From Coprococcus_C hominis (lineage in GTDB: Bacteria > Bacillota > Clostridia > Lachnospirales > Lachnospiraceae): a stretch of 64,000 nt of DNA. The notes below the pieces were generated by a model. That model saw nothing but the letters and a program-made list of their open reading frames with translations, ran no database searches and was not told the DNA's origin. Of the stretch, positions 17,099 to 25,670 are shown in pieces. A program made the position numbers and the translations under genes. Where the stretch lies: assembly GCF_020687505.1 (NCBI RefSeq), contig NZ_JAJEQT010000002.1; one strand, 5' to 3'. How positions within the stretch are numbered: position 1 is the stretch's first letter; the number at the start of each line of letters is the position of its first letter.

Positions 17099-17464
17099 AT
17101 GAAGAAACGAATTACTGAATATCTGGCATATATTGATGCGCTGTTAGAAAAAGAGGATGTCGACTGGGAACATGAGAAGGAAAAGCATCTTGTACAGATC
17201 GCGTTTTTTGCACATGAGCGGCAGGTACACCTTATTGTCATGGCACTGTTTGCATTGGCAACTGTGATTTCAATCTTGTATTTGAATTTTAGCGGCTCAC
17301 TGATCATCGTTGCGCTTGTGTTTGCGCTTTTGGTGCTGCTGATTCCTTATGTGATGCATTATTACCTATTAGAAAACAGTGTACAGAAAATGTACGAACA
17401 ATATGACCGGATGATGAATAAGATCGAGCCATCCTTTCAGGTGAAACCGGACGATAAAAAATAA
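17099..17464 (+). CDS. Small two-helix membrane protein of unknown function
   Basis: A 121-residue protein with a charged N-terminal 40 residues, two adjacent hydrophobic segments (about 45-62 and 66-88), and a charged C-terminus ending in Lys/Asp. The start has a GGAGGA site. I do not recognise a family. The helix-turn-helix hairpin topology would place both ends on the same side, probably cytoplasmic. It is a single gene between the divergent clpX and a shared terminator. Confidence 0.7.
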   Translation: MKKRITEYLAYIDALLEKEDVDWEHEKEKHLVQIAFFAHERQVHLIVMALFALATVISILYLNFSGSLIIVALVFALLVLLIPYVMHYYLLENSVQKMYEQYDRMMNKIEPSFQVKPDDKK

Positions 17465-17467
17465 AAC

Positions 17468-17515
17468 AAGGTTCCGTTTGCGGTATGAAAACTATACCAC
17501 AGGCGGAACCTTTTT
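17468..17515. terminator. Terminator between the membrane protein and lipoprotein genes
   Basis: A stem AAGGTTCCG plus inner GGTAT/ATACC, followed by TTTTTC. The convergent setting makes it likely to serve both genes. Confidence 0.8.
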
Positions 17516-17523
17516 CTTTGTTA

Positions 17524-17871
17524 TTATCGCTTACTCTGATTTCCATCTACGGCATCTTCCACGCCGTCCACAGCATCCTTGACACCATTTCCGACACCTT
17601 CGGCAGCATCCTTGACGCCTTCACCAACGCCTTCTGCTGCGTCCTTGACACCTTCGCCGACACCGTCCGCGGCATCTTTGATTCCATTTCCAACGCCATT
17701 GGAATTTGTTGCATTTCCGCCAGTTGCGTTGTTATTTTCGGTTGTCATCTGTGTCTGTTCCGAAGTGGTTGCATTATCCTTGCTCGTCTCATCCATACCA
17801 CATCCACACATACAGATAGAAAGCATCATAGCAGTTGCTGCAATGGCAGCGGTTGTTTTAAATTTCTTCAT
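17524..17871 (-). CDS. Putative lipoprotein with 11-residue tandem repeats
   Basis: A 115-residue secreted lipoprotein. The signal peptide (MKKFKTTAAIAATAMMLS and onward) ends in a lipobox-like MCGC, with the lipidated Cys near residue 22 or 24. A Thr/Asn-rich linker follows. Residues 59-102 are four tandem copies of GVGxGVKDAAx, then a partial copy (GVEDAVDG). The 11-residue period is typical of amphipathic helices like those of LEA or apolipoprotein repeats, which suggests a membrane- or surface-associated helix. No function can be assigned. Confidence 0.75.
   Translation of the reverse strand: MKKFKTTAAIAATAMMLSICMCGCGMDETSKDNATTSEQTQMTTENNNATGGNATNSNGVGNGIKDAADGVGEGVKDAAEGVGEGVKDAAEGVGNGVKDAVDGVEDAVDGNQSKR
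17566..17697 (-). repeat. Four 33-bp tandem repeats inside the lipoprotein gene
   Basis: Each 33-bp unit encodes GVG(E/N)G(V/I)KDA(A/V)(D/E). The units are similar but not identical at DNA level. The in-frame unit length would allow copy-number change without frameshift. Confidence 0.8.
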
Positions 17872-17964
17872 AATAAAACACTCCTTATCTAGTTTTCATT
17901 CTATAAAAATAGTATGAACCTAAATAAGGAGATTATTTTACCAATTTCCGGTAATTTTTGAAAT

Positions 17965-18867
17965 TCAATCCGACGGTGTCAGACAGGTGCAGTCATCGGG
18001 ATCGGTACAGCTTTCGCAGTTTCGCTTCTGGTCAAGCGGATTGCAAAGCTCCAATGGCTTGATGTTCCGGTCTAAGAGGCTTCCGCTTACAAAACTCATG
18101 CAGACAGACTCCTCCGGACTTGCCAGTGTGCCCTTGGATACGATCGCTTTTCCGTTGTGAGGGATCCGGTATTGGTTGTAGTAGATGGATTTCACGATCA
18201 GGGTAAGTCCTACCGTCATTTCCGCATTTGCAATATCGAAGTTTAATACTTTGGACATTGCCATCAGATTCAGTCCCTGCGAAACCGTTCCGTTCGTGGA
18301 GAGGAATCCGATAAAGTTCAGGTTTGGTGTTGCTACAGTCGTATCCGTGTAGGTGACTCCATATGGTGCGAACAACTGCATCGTTACGGAAGTTGGATTG
18401 GTATCTTCATCGTATTCCGGATCGGTTGTTGCGGAAGGGAGATAGACAACACCTGTGACAGGGAGGGTTGCAAGCAGCCGTTTGCAACAGTCATAGACAT
18501 AGATGACAAAATCCACAGTCAGGTTTGTGAGTGTCAGCTCGTAGCAGTTTGGACGTCCGGCAATCGGCTTGATTGTTACGGAAGGTGCTGCCCCTGTTGC
18601 AAAGGTGATGTTTGTAACCTCTGCCCGGATATATGCTGCTGTTGGATAATCTGCAAGCAGGGTTGCAAGCGGAATTGTCCGGCATACATTGATGCCAATC
18701 TCGTCGTAGATAACAGGAACAAGTACCGTGAGCAGCTTTGGGTCACCACATTGAGGTGTGACACATACATCGGTACAGTTATCTGTTAAGCTGCATGTGC
18801 AGGAATCGGTGTTGTTAGCAACTGCATTACTTAAGACTTTCTTGTTACAGCCACAGCATTTAGACAT
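17965..18867 (-). CDS. Cys-rich protein of unknown function
   Basis: A 300-residue protein with Cys clusters at both ends (CCGCNKKV near residue 4, CTCSLTDNCTDVC near 23, and NCESCTDPDDCTCLTP at the C-terminus). A Thr/Val-rich, probably beta-sheet middle (about 45-250) contains CCKRLLATLPVTG. There is no signal peptide or membrane segment. Terminal Cys clusters on a beta-rich core are seen in some spore coat and exosporium proteins, so a coat or self-assembling role is possible but not shown. The gene has an AAAGGA site and stands alone. Confidence 0.6.
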   Translation of the reverse strand: MSKCCGCNKKVLSNAVANNTDSCTCSLTDNCTDVCVTPQCGDPKLLTVLVPVIYDEIGINVCRTIPLATLLADYPTAAYIRAEVTNITFATGAAPSVTIKPIAGRPNCYELTLTNLTVDFVIYVYDCCKRLLATLPVTGVVYLPSATTDPEYDEDTNPTSVTMQLFAPYGVTYTDTTVATPNLNFIGFLSTNGTVSQGLNLMAMSKVLNFDIANAEMTVGLTLIVKSIYYNQYRIPHNGKAIVSKGTLASPEESVCMSFVSGSLLDRNIKPLELCNPLDQKRNCESCTDPDDCTCLTPSD

Positions 18868-18968
18868 GTTCGTTTCCTTTCAAATATGCTTACAATAATA
18901 TATTCAGAATATGCATTTTTGTTCGATTCCGGCAATATATTTGTAAAAGAAAGAATTGGGAGGAAAAC

Positions 18969-19757
18969 GTGGAAGCGGTTTATAGATGGAAAGGAGATAA
19001 ACGGATTTTACTTTATGAGGAGGGAAATCAGATCTTAGCACAGGTGATTGGGACGGGCAGGACAGTGCAATGGGGCAGTTTATGCCGGGATTATCATTCC
19101 TGTGGTGTAAGTCTGTTCTGGGAGGATGAAATCTATGTGGCATATGTCAACACAGAAAATGTTTTAATGTGGGATAAGCTTTTTGCGGAAGGACGACTGG
19201 TACTCGTGAAGGGTGACGACTGGGGGAGTATCTCTACGGTTCGGATCGCACCAGTCGCAGGAGAACGGACACAGCTTTATGTATGGTATCGCATGGCAGA
19301 TCCGGGAAATGGCACGGATAGTCTGTATGTGATAAATCCACTGGGAGAGAGGAAGGTTCAGAGATTGGTATATGGTACAGAGAGGATTGAACGATATGAG
19401 ATTTTACAGCACGGAGAAGTCAGTTATCTTCTATATAAATTAGCAACGGAAGCCAAACCGCGGATATATGCCGTGGATGTATCACGACTAGGAGACATAA
19501 GTCTGTCGGAATATATATTATGTAAAGAACAGACAATGCAAGAACTTGAAAAACGATGTAAAGAAAATGATAAGAATTATAATGAAGCAATTCGAAAGAC
19601 GCAGGAGGATTATGAGTCACGGTTGAAATCAACAGTAAAAAATATGGAGCAGCGGTATAAACAGCAATATGACGAGCTGGCAAAACTGACACAGGGTATG
19701 CAGGAGGAAGGCCGTAAGTGGCGGGAATTATATTACAAAAGTGTTACAAAAGATTAA
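18969..19757 (+). CDS. Hypothetical protein: beta-rich N-terminal part, C-terminal coiled coil
   Basis: A 262-residue protein starting at GTG, with GGGAGG six bases upstream. Residues 1-180 are rich in aromatic and beta-forming stretches (for example YRWKGDKRILLYEEGNQIL, QLYVWYRMADPG), perhaps part of a propeller-like fold. Residues 185-250 are a charged coiled coil (QELEKRCKENDKNYNEAIRK and onward). I do not recognise a family, and there is no signal peptide. It is followed by the promoter of the deacetylase gene. Confidence 0.6.
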   Translation: MEAVYRWKGDKRILLYEEGNQILAQVIGTGRTVQWGSLCRDYHSCGVSLFWEDEIYVAYVNTENVLMWDKLFAEGRLVLVKGDDWGSISTVRIAPVAGERTQLYVWYRMADPGNGTDSLYVINPLGERKVQRLVYGTERIERYEILQHGEVSYLLYKLATEAKPRIYAVDVSRLGDISLSEYILCKEQTMQELEKRCKENDKNYNEAIRKTQEDYESRLKSTVKNMEQRYKQQYDELAKLTQGMQEEGRKWRELYYKSVTKD

Positions 19758-19774
19758 GAAAAAATAAAATTTAC

Positions 19775-19801
19775 TTGACATAACTCATAGAATTTTATAA
19801 T
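19775..19801 (+). promoter_or_regulatory. Promoter of the deacetylase-folC-HD operon
   Basis: TTGACA at 19775-19780, with TATAAT at 19796-19801 (15-bp spacer) or the overlapping TAATAT two bases on (17-bp spacer). About 100 bp of leader precedes the start. Confidence 0.6.
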
Positions 19802-19907
19802 ATAAAAATTGCAACCTTTTTTTCGGGAATGTCCCAAGGCTGCAAATGGTAATTTGTATTACATAAGTAATGTACCACAATATATAGAGAATGTAAAGGA
19901 AAATTTT

Positions 19908-20984
19908 ATGGAAGACAAGAAAAAAACTTTAACTGAATATGAGAAAGAAATTTCCGAAGCACAAGAGATGGAAGAGGCAAACACACACAAACGAAAGGTA
20001 CGGAGCTTTAAGCGGATGTTGATGGTAACATTTCTGGTCGTATGTGCGATCCCGATTACGTTGTGTATGTTCCTGATGGTGAAGATGAACCGGCTCGATC
20101 ACCGGATAGAGAATCTGGTTGACCGGGTGGAGGAAGGAAAGAATCTGGTCAGTACAAACATCGGACTGATCGATGAATCGACGGAGACGATGACGAGTGA
20201 GCAGATGGCGTATGGAGATCTTGGAAAGGGTTCGGAAGGTGTGCACGTAGCTCTGACAGACAATGGCGATGGTTCAAACAAAACCACGGACGATGCAGAG
20301 GCGACGACGGAAGCAGCCAGTGATGTACCGGAACAGACGTACTACAATGGACAGAAAGTATACTTGACTTTCGATGATGGACCAAGTACATACACCGGAG
20401 AACTCTTGGATGTGTTGAAGGAAAACAATGTGAAGGCAACATTCTTTGTTGTTTACAATGATGATAAGGAAGCACAGCAGTATTACAAGCGGATCGTTGA
20501 CGAAGGACATTCGATCGGAATGCATTCTTACAGTCATGTGTACGATCAGGTATATGCAAGTCAGGAAAGCTTCGAGGAAGACGTGACGAAGATTCACGAT
20601 TACATACAGGAACAGACAGGTGTGGATACGCATCTGTACCGCTTCCCGGGTGGAAGTTCGAACCAGGTAAGTAAGGTAGATATTCAGGATCTGATCGGAT
20701 ATCTGCATGACGAGGGTATCGTTTATTATGACTGGAATTCCCTGTCAGGTGATGCAGTGGATGCATCTTTGACACCAAGTGAGTTAAATGATAATATACT
20801 TGGGTATGTACATGCCAATGCCGGCGATTCCGTGATTTTGATGCATGATCTGCAGAACAATCATGCAACGATCGAAGCACTTCCGGCATTGATCCAGACT
20901 TTGAAGGATGAAGGATATGAGATTTGTCCGATTGATGATTCTACAAAGCCAGTGCAGCATGTAGAATATAAGGGAGACAAATAA
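19908..20984 (+). CDS. Membrane-anchored polysaccharide deacetylase (NodB domain)
   Basis: A 358-residue protein with a charged cytoplasmic N-terminus, one transmembrane helix (about 37-60), a linker rich in Thr/Asp/Glu (about 85-150) and a C-terminal NodB domain. Motifs are intact: TFDDGPSTYT (motif 1), HSIGMHSYSHV (motif 2, metal His residues), YRFPGGSSN (motif 3) and VILMHD (motif 5). This family removes acetyl groups from peptidoglycan GlcNAc or other surface glycans, and the anchor places the domain outside. The frame is open further upstream from a TTG, but the ATG with an AAAGGA site is preferred. folC follows immediately. Confidence 0.9.
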   Translation: MEDKKKTLTEYEKEISEAQEMEEANTHKRKVRSFKRMLMVTFLVVCAIPITLCMFLMVKMNRLDHRIENLVDRVEEGKNLVSTNIGLIDESTETMTSEQMAYGDLGKGSEGVHVALTDNGDGSNKTTDDAEATTEAASDVPEQTYYNGQKVYLTFDDGPSTYTGELLDVLKENNVKATFFVVYNDDKEAQQYYKRIVDEGHSIGMHSYSHVYDQVYASQESFEEDVTKIHDYIQEQTGVDTHLYRFPGGSSNQVSKVDIQDLIGYLHDEGIVYYDWNSLSGDAVDASLTPSELNDNILGYVHANAGDSVILMHDLQNNHATIEALPALIQTLKDEGYEICPIDDSTKPVQHVEYKGDK

Positions 20985-22316
20985 TTGAACTACTTAGAAG
21001 CACAAAATTACATTGAAGAAAAAAGCAGGCTGGGCATTGTACCTGGCCTGACACAGGTAAAGGAGCTCTTACGGAGACTCGGCAATCCACAGGATGCGTG
21101 CAGGACACTGCACATCGCCGGGACAAACGGGAAGGGCTCTATTTTTGCGTTTGTACAGGAAAGCCTGCTTGCTGCAGGGTATCATGTGGGACGATATATT
21201 TCCCCGACAATTCTGACGTATCTGGAACGGTACCAGCTTGACAGACGCTATATGACAGAGGATGAATTTGCGGTGTTGCTCACAGAGGTTGCAGCGGTGA
21301 TCGAGACAATGGAGACGGATGGGTTTGCCAGTCCCACTGTATTCGAGATTGAGACGGCGGTTGCGCTTCTGTATTTTGCGAGAAACCACGCTGACTATGT
21401 ATTGCTCGAATGTGGCATGGGTGGAAGCCAAGATGCGACGAATGTGCTTGCAAAACCGGAAATCTGCGTGTTCGCACAGATCAGCATGGATCATATGCAG
21501 TTCTTAGGCGATACTCTGACGAAGATTGCAACAGAGAAAGCAGGTATCATCAAGCCGTATACAACTGTGATCTCCGCACCGCAGGTGCCAGAAGTATCGA
21601 AAGTATTACGGGAGATATGCGAAGTACAACATGCTTCTTATATAGAAGTGAATCCATCAGACTGGGAAGTTGTGCAGATGAATCTGGATGGCACTGAGGT
21701 GGTGGATTGTGGAACGAATCCAGATGAATCCAATATGGATGCGGATATGGATCAACGGCAACAACCATATCATATCCCGCTTTTAGGAGAGCATCAGATT
21801 GCGAATGCACAGACAGCAATCACGGTGCTGCGTACACTATATATAGAAGAAACAGCCATTCATAAGGGAATCGCACAGACGGTATGGCTGGGGCGTATGA
21901 CGAAGGTGGCGGAGCATCCGTATATCTATGTGGATGGTGCGCACAATGTAGCAGCGTGGGAATATTTGCGTACATCGGTGGAAAAATATTTTACAAACCG
22001 CAGGGTAATCTATATAATAGGAGTACTGAAAGATAAGGAATACGAGAAGATGGTGGAGATTCTGGCACCGACGATGGCAGCGGCAGTTGTGATCACACCA
22101 GATACACCGCGCGGCCTGCCGAAAGAGATTCTGGCACCGTTGATACAGGCGCAGGGCGTACCGGTCCAGCTTGCGGATACGAGCGCGGAAGCACTGCAAA
22201 AGGCAAGAGAACAGGCGGGAGAAACGGGTGTCATTCTCGTGAGTGGTTCGTTATCTTTTCTGGCAGAGTATCTGCAATTAGAAAGCGGAGATGAAAACAA
22301 TGGAGCGAGTAGATAA
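20985..22316 (+). CDS. folC: Folylpolyglutamate synthase / dihydrofolate synthase
   Basis: A 443-residue Mur-ligase-family enzyme that adds glutamate to folates. The start is TTG directly after the deacetylase stop, with AGGGAG nine bases upstream. The N-terminus then reads MNYLEAQNYIEEKSRLGIVPGL as expected for FolC. The ATP-binding HIAGTNGKGSIFAF (near 45) and later LLGEHQIANAQTAI and YVDGAHNVAAWE motifs are present. A segment near residues 225-255 (acidic, Asn/Asp-rich) looks like an insertion. The last 17 bases overlap the start region of the next gene. Confidence 0.93.
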   Translation: MNYLEAQNYIEEKSRLGIVPGLTQVKELLRRLGNPQDACRTLHIAGTNGKGSIFAFVQESLLAAGYHVGRYISPTILTYLERYQLDRRYMTEDEFAVLLTEVAAVIETMETDGFASPTVFEIETAVALLYFARNHADYVLLECGMGGSQDATNVLAKPEICVFAQISMDHMQFLGDTLTKIATEKAGIIKPYTTVISAPQVPEVSKVLREICEVQHASYIEVNPSDWEVVQMNLDGTEVVDCGTNPDESNMDADMDQRQQPYHIPLLGEHQIANAQTAITVLRTLYIEETAIHKGIAQTVWLGRMTKVAEHPYIYVDGAHNVAAWEYLRTSVEKYFTNRRVIYIIGVLKDKEYEKMVEILAPTMAAAVVITPDTPRGLPKEILAPLIQAQGVPVQLADTSAEALQKAREQAGETGVILVSGSLSFLAEYLQLESGDENNGASR

Positions 22317-22779
22317 AATTCTCGCGCATCCGGAATTTCAGGTGTATATGCGTCGGATCAGGGAGCAGGAACGCACGCGTGTGTTCTGCCTGCATGGAAT
22401 CGAGCATAGTCTGGATGTGGCAAGAATCGGATATATAAAGAATCTGGAACAGGGACTTTCCTTCCGGCAGGATGTGATCTATGCAATGGCATTGCTGCAC
22501 GATATCGGAAGATGTGAGGAGTATGCTTCCGGGAAATCCCATCATGAGGCGGGAGCCGAGCTGGCACGACCTATCCTTCTGGCATGTGGATATACAGAGC
22601 ATGAATGTGCTGAAATCTGTGATGCAATCGGCAGACATAAGGCACCGAGTGAGCAGGCAAGATCGCTTGCAACATTGCTGTATGATGCGGATAAGCAGTC
22701 TAGAAACTGTTTTGACTGCCCCGTGCAGGAACAGTGTTACTGGTCAGAGGAAAAGAAGAACCATACAATTCGATATTAA
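22300..22779 (+). CDS. HD-domain phosphohydrolase
   Basis: A 159-residue HD-superfamily protein. Metal-ligand residues are visible: HGIEHSLDV, then LLHDIGRC with the HD pair, the following KSHHEAGAE, and DADKQSRN. The C-terminus holds a small Cys cluster (CFDCPVQEQC) that could bind metal. Substrates of such small HD proteins are usually nucleotides, but the sequence does not show which. ATG 22300 is preferred over 22291 because of spacing to the GCGGAG site, which lies inside the end of folC. A terminator follows. Confidence 0.8.
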   Translation: MERVDKILAHPEFQVYMRRIREQERTRVFCLHGIEHSLDVARIGYIKNLEQGLSFRQDVIYAMALLHDIGRCEEYASGKSHHEAGAELARPILLACGYTEHECAEICDAIGRHKAPSEQARSLATLLYDADKQSRNCFDCPVQEQCYWSEEKKNHTIRY

Positions 22780-22798
22780 GTTTCATATACAAGAAGAA

Positions 22799-22829
22799 TG
22801 CAGTCGGGAAAAAAACGGCTGCTTTTTTG
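22799..22829 (+). terminator. Terminator of the deacetylase-folC-HD operon
   Basis: A short GCAGTCG/CGGCTGC stem with an A-rich loop is followed by seven T. The following 210 bases are very AT-rich with no gene seen. Confidence 0.8.
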
Positions 22830-23041
22830 TTTATGACGGGTGTAAAGAAATTGACAAAAAACAAAACTTGATAAAAACAACTACAAATTGATTTGTACAA
22901 AGGAAACACAAGCAAAAATAAAATACAACTTGATAAAGCTGTGCAACAACATAAAAATAATAAGAAAACCTCTCTATTTTTCTAAAAATAAAAAATGAAC
23001 TCCCCAAAACTTTAAATAAATTAGGAAATCCCTTATCTGTG

Positions 23042-23070
23042 TTGACAAAATAACGTTACAGGCACATAAT
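23042..23070 (+). promoter_or_regulatory. Promoter of the amino acid ABC importer operon
   Basis: TTGACA at 23042-23047 and CATAAT at 23065-23070 with a 17-bp spacer, followed by a leader of about 60 nt. The spacer contains AACGTT, a possible regulator site. Confidence 0.65.
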
Positions 23071-23139
23071 ACAGCCAAGTCAAAGGTAGGGACTTAAGAA
23101 AATTAAGAAAAATGTGAGAAGAAAGAGAGGATGATGTTT

Positions 23140-24003
23140 ATGAAGAAAAGAAAATTAATCAGCATGGTGCTTGCAGCAACATTGGCATTGACATCTCTTA
23201 CCGGTTGTGGAAAGAAGGATTCATCCAGTGATGACAGTGTATTAAGAGTCGGAATGGAATGTGCATATGCTCCATTCAACTGGTCACAGGAAACGGATGA
23301 GCTTGCAAATGGTGAAAAGGCAGTTCCAATCTACGGAACAAACATGTATGCATATGGATATGACGTAATTGTAGCAGAGAAGCTTGCAAAGCAGATGGGT
23401 AAGACATTGGAAATCCACAAGGTAGAATGGGATTCCATCGGAATGTCACTCGATGCTGGCGATTACGATGTGATCATCGCAGGTATGGGTCGTACGAAGG
23501 AACGTGAGGCATCTTATTCATTTACAGATCCTTACTATTATAGAACAAACTGCTTAGTTGTTAAGAAAGGTTCTGGATTGGAAGGAATCAAGGGCTTATC
23601 TGAATTGGCAGGAAAGAATGTAACACTTACGACACAGCTTGGTACCGGATGGGTAAACCTGCTTGATCAGGTACCGGATGCAACACTTGGTGCAAATTAT
23701 GAGACAACGGCTGAATGCTTTATGGCGATCTCAAATGGAACGGCTGATGTGTGTGTCATTGATGCACCGACAGCAGAATCTGCAGCGATGACAAACGATG
23801 ATCTGGCAATTATCTATCTGGATGACAATGACAAGTTCGTGGGCGATGAGGAAATGACAAATGTATGTATCGCAACAAGAAAAGATGATACCGCCCGTCG
23901 GGATGAGATTCAGAAGGCGATGGATGCCATCGGATGGAATGACAAGGCTGAGATGGATAAGACAATGGAAGAGGCAGTCAGCTTACAGCCAGCAGCTAAT
24001 TAG
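23140..24003 (+). CDS. Amino acid ABC transporter substrate-binding lipoprotein
   Basis: A 287-residue periplasmic-binding-protein-type (family 3) lipoprotein. The signal peptide ends in a clear lipobox (LTSLTGC). The mature part contains LRVGMECAYAPFNW, YDVIVAEKLAKQMGK, IIAGMGRTKEREASY and FTDPYYYRTNCLVV, all typical of polar amino acid binders. Three in-frame ATGs are clustered; 23140 has the best distance from GAGAGG and gives the usual MKKRK start. The genes for its permease and ATPase follow. The ligand is not deducible; polar amino acids are usual. Confidence 0.9.
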   Translation: MKKRKLISMVLAATLALTSLTGCGKKDSSSDDSVLRVGMECAYAPFNWSQETDELANGEKAVPIYGTNMYAYGYDVIVAEKLAKQMGKTLEIHKVEWDSIGMSLDAGDYDVIIAGMGRTKEREASYSFTDPYYYRTNCLVVKKGSGLEGIKGLSELAGKNVTLTTQLGTGWVNLLDQVPDATLGANYETTAECFMAISNGTADVCVIDAPTAESAAMTNDDLAIIYLDDNDKFVGDEEMTNVCIATRKDDTARRDEIQKAMDAIGWNDKAEMDKTMEEAVSLQPAAN

Positions 24004-24016
24004 ATTATGATCCCCC

Positions 24017-24045
24017 CCGCAGCCTTTCATGATTTCAGGCTGCGG
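24017..24045 (+). promoter_or_regulatory. Intra-operon stem-loop after the binding-protein gene
   Basis: A perfect 9-bp GC-rich stem (CCGCAGCCT/AGGCTGCGG) with an 11-nt loop and no T-tract. It sits where stabilising or partially terminating hairpins often raise binding protein above permease levels. Confidence 0.65.
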
Positions 24046-24083
24046 AGGAATTATAAAAAACGTGTAGGACAGGAGGAAATCAT

Positions 24084-24854
24084 ATGGGTGCTATTCTAAG
24101 TATATCATCCCCGAACAATATCTTTGAATGGATGGCATTTCTTGCCGAAAAGTATTCGAGCATGTTCTTGCAGGGAACATGGATTACCCTGTATGTATCT
24201 GTGATCGGTACGATCGTAGGTTTCATACTTGGTTATATCGTAGGTATTGTCGGAGATATCAAAATTCACAAAGAAGATAATCCGATCAAAAAGGGAATTA
24301 TCAAATTCTTCAAATTTATCTGTTTCTTATATGTAGAGTTGTTCCGAGGAACACCAATGATCGTACAGGCGATGATCGTATACTTCGGTCTCCGTCAGGG
24401 CGGTGTGAACATCAACCCGATCATTGCAGGTATTCTCGTAACTGTATTAAATACAGGTGCGTATATGTCAGAAACCGTACGTGCAGGTATCAAATCCATT
24501 GATGCCGGACAGCGTGAAGGTGCTCTGGCAATGGGAATGTCGCCGATGCAGGCAATGTTCTATGTAATCCTTCCACAGGCATTCAAGAACATTATCCCAG
24601 AGATGGCGAACACATTCCTGACGAACCTGAAGATGACATCTGTGTTGAATGTAATCGGTATTCAGGAGTTGTTCATGCAGGCAAAAACGGTCGGTGGTAC
24701 ATATTACAAGTATTTTGAATCGTATCTTGTAATCGCACTAATCTATCTGGTGCTTTGTGTGGCATTTAACCGGTTGTTCTTATTTATCGAGAAAAAGATG
24801 GCAGGCAAAAAAGATTATGTGCTTGCTGTGGAATATATGGAAGACAAACAGTAG
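24084..24854 (+). CDS. Amino acid ABC transporter permease
   Basis: A 256-residue permease of the HisM/GlnP type with about five membrane helices. The coupling-helix (EAA) loop reads DAGQREGALAMGMSPMQAMF near residue 140, and VELFRGTPMIVQAMIVYFG is the conserved segment before it. It forms the membrane channel with the adjacent ATPase and uses the upstream lipoprotein. The gene has an AGGAGG site and lies 12 bp before the ATPase gene. Confidence 0.93.
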   Translation: MGAILSISSPNNIFEWMAFLAEKYSSMFLQGTWITLYVSVIGTIVGFILGYIVGIVGDIKIHKEDNPIKKGIIKFFKFICFLYVELFRGTPMIVQAMIVYFGLRQGGVNINPIIAGILVTVLNTGAYMSETVRAGIKSIDAGQREGALAMGMSPMQAMFYVILPQAFKNIIPEMANTFLTNLKMTSVLNVIGIQELFMQAKTVGGTYYKYFESYLVIALIYLVLCVAFNRLFLFIEKKMAGKKDYVLAVEYMEDKQ

Positions 24855-24866
24855 GAGGGTGAGCTT

Positions 24867-25616
24867 ATGAGTAAAAACAATGAAGAAAGTATTATTGAAG
24901 TAAAAGACTTAAGCAAATCCTTCGGTGATCATGAGGTTTTGCGGAAGATTGATTTTGAAGTGAAGAAGGGCGAGGTGATCTGTATCCTTGGTTCGTCCGG
25001 TTCCGGTAAGTCAACCTTGCTCCGGTGCGTGAACAAGCTGGAGACACAGACGAGTGGACAGGTGTTGTACCATGGTAAGGAGATCCGGAATGTCCAGAAG
25101 GAGATTAATGAGTTTCGTTCCAGAGTTGGCATGGTGTTCCAGTCCTTCAACTTATTTAACAATATGACGGTGCTGGAAAACTGTATGGAGGGCACCAGAA
25201 AGGTCCTGCATGTATCCAAGGAAGAGGCGTTCGATCGTGCAATCAAGCATTTGAAAGAGGTTGGCATGGCACCATACATTAACGCCAGACCGGAGCAGTT
25301 ATCCGGTGGACAGAAGCAGCGTGTGGCAATCGCCAGAGGGCTCTGTATGAATCCGGAGGTGCTGCTGTTCGATGAGCCAACATCCGCGCTCGATCCGGAG
25401 ATGGTCGGTGAAGTATTAAATGTAATGAAGGAGCTTGCAAGCTCCGGACTCACGATGTTGATCGTGACACATGAGATGGATTTCGCCAAGAATGTATCGT
25501 CCCGTGTGTTGTTCATGGATAAGGGCTATGTTGTGGAGGATGCACCACCAGAGGAGTTCTTCACGAATCCAAAGAACGATCGAAGCAGAGAGTTCTTAAG
25601 CAGATTCATCGCATAG
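24867..25616 (+). CDS. Amino acid ABC transporter ATP-binding protein
   Basis: A 249-residue ABC ATPase of the GlnQ/HisP group. Walker A is GSSGSGKSTLL (near 41), the Q-loop VFQSFNLFNNMTV, the signature LSGGQKQRVAIARGL, Walker B VLLFDEPTSALDP, and the switch His in VTHEMDFA. It drives import through the preceding permease. It is followed after 54 bp by a cytidylate-kinase-like gene, possibly in the same transcript, as no terminator is seen between them. Confidence 0.94.
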   Translation: MSKNNEESIIEVKDLSKSFGDHEVLRKIDFEVKKGEVICILGSSGSGKSTLLRCVNKLETQTSGQVLYHGKEIRNVQKEINEFRSRVGMVFQSFNLFNNMTVLENCMEGTRKVLHVSKEEAFDRAIKHLKEVGMAPYINARPEQLSGGQKQRVAIARGLCMNPEVLLFDEPTSALDPEMVGEVLNVMKELASSGLTMLIVTHEMDFAKNVSSRVLFMDKGYVVEDAPPEEFFTNPKNDRSREFLSRFIA

Positions 25617-25670
25617 CAACCTTGCTTGAAAATGGTTTCAAAAAGTGTAGATAGATTGTGAGGGAAAAAT

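Noticed and set aside
17566..17697. Regular 33-bp repeats considered as a CRISPR array
   Set aside because: The repeats are contiguous without spacers, in frame, and encode a peptide repeat inside a lipoprotein.
20149..20889. Antisense open frame of 246 codons opposite the deacetylase
   Set aside because: Composition is His/Ser/Pro-rich as in shadow frames, and the opposite strand encodes an intact NodB domain.
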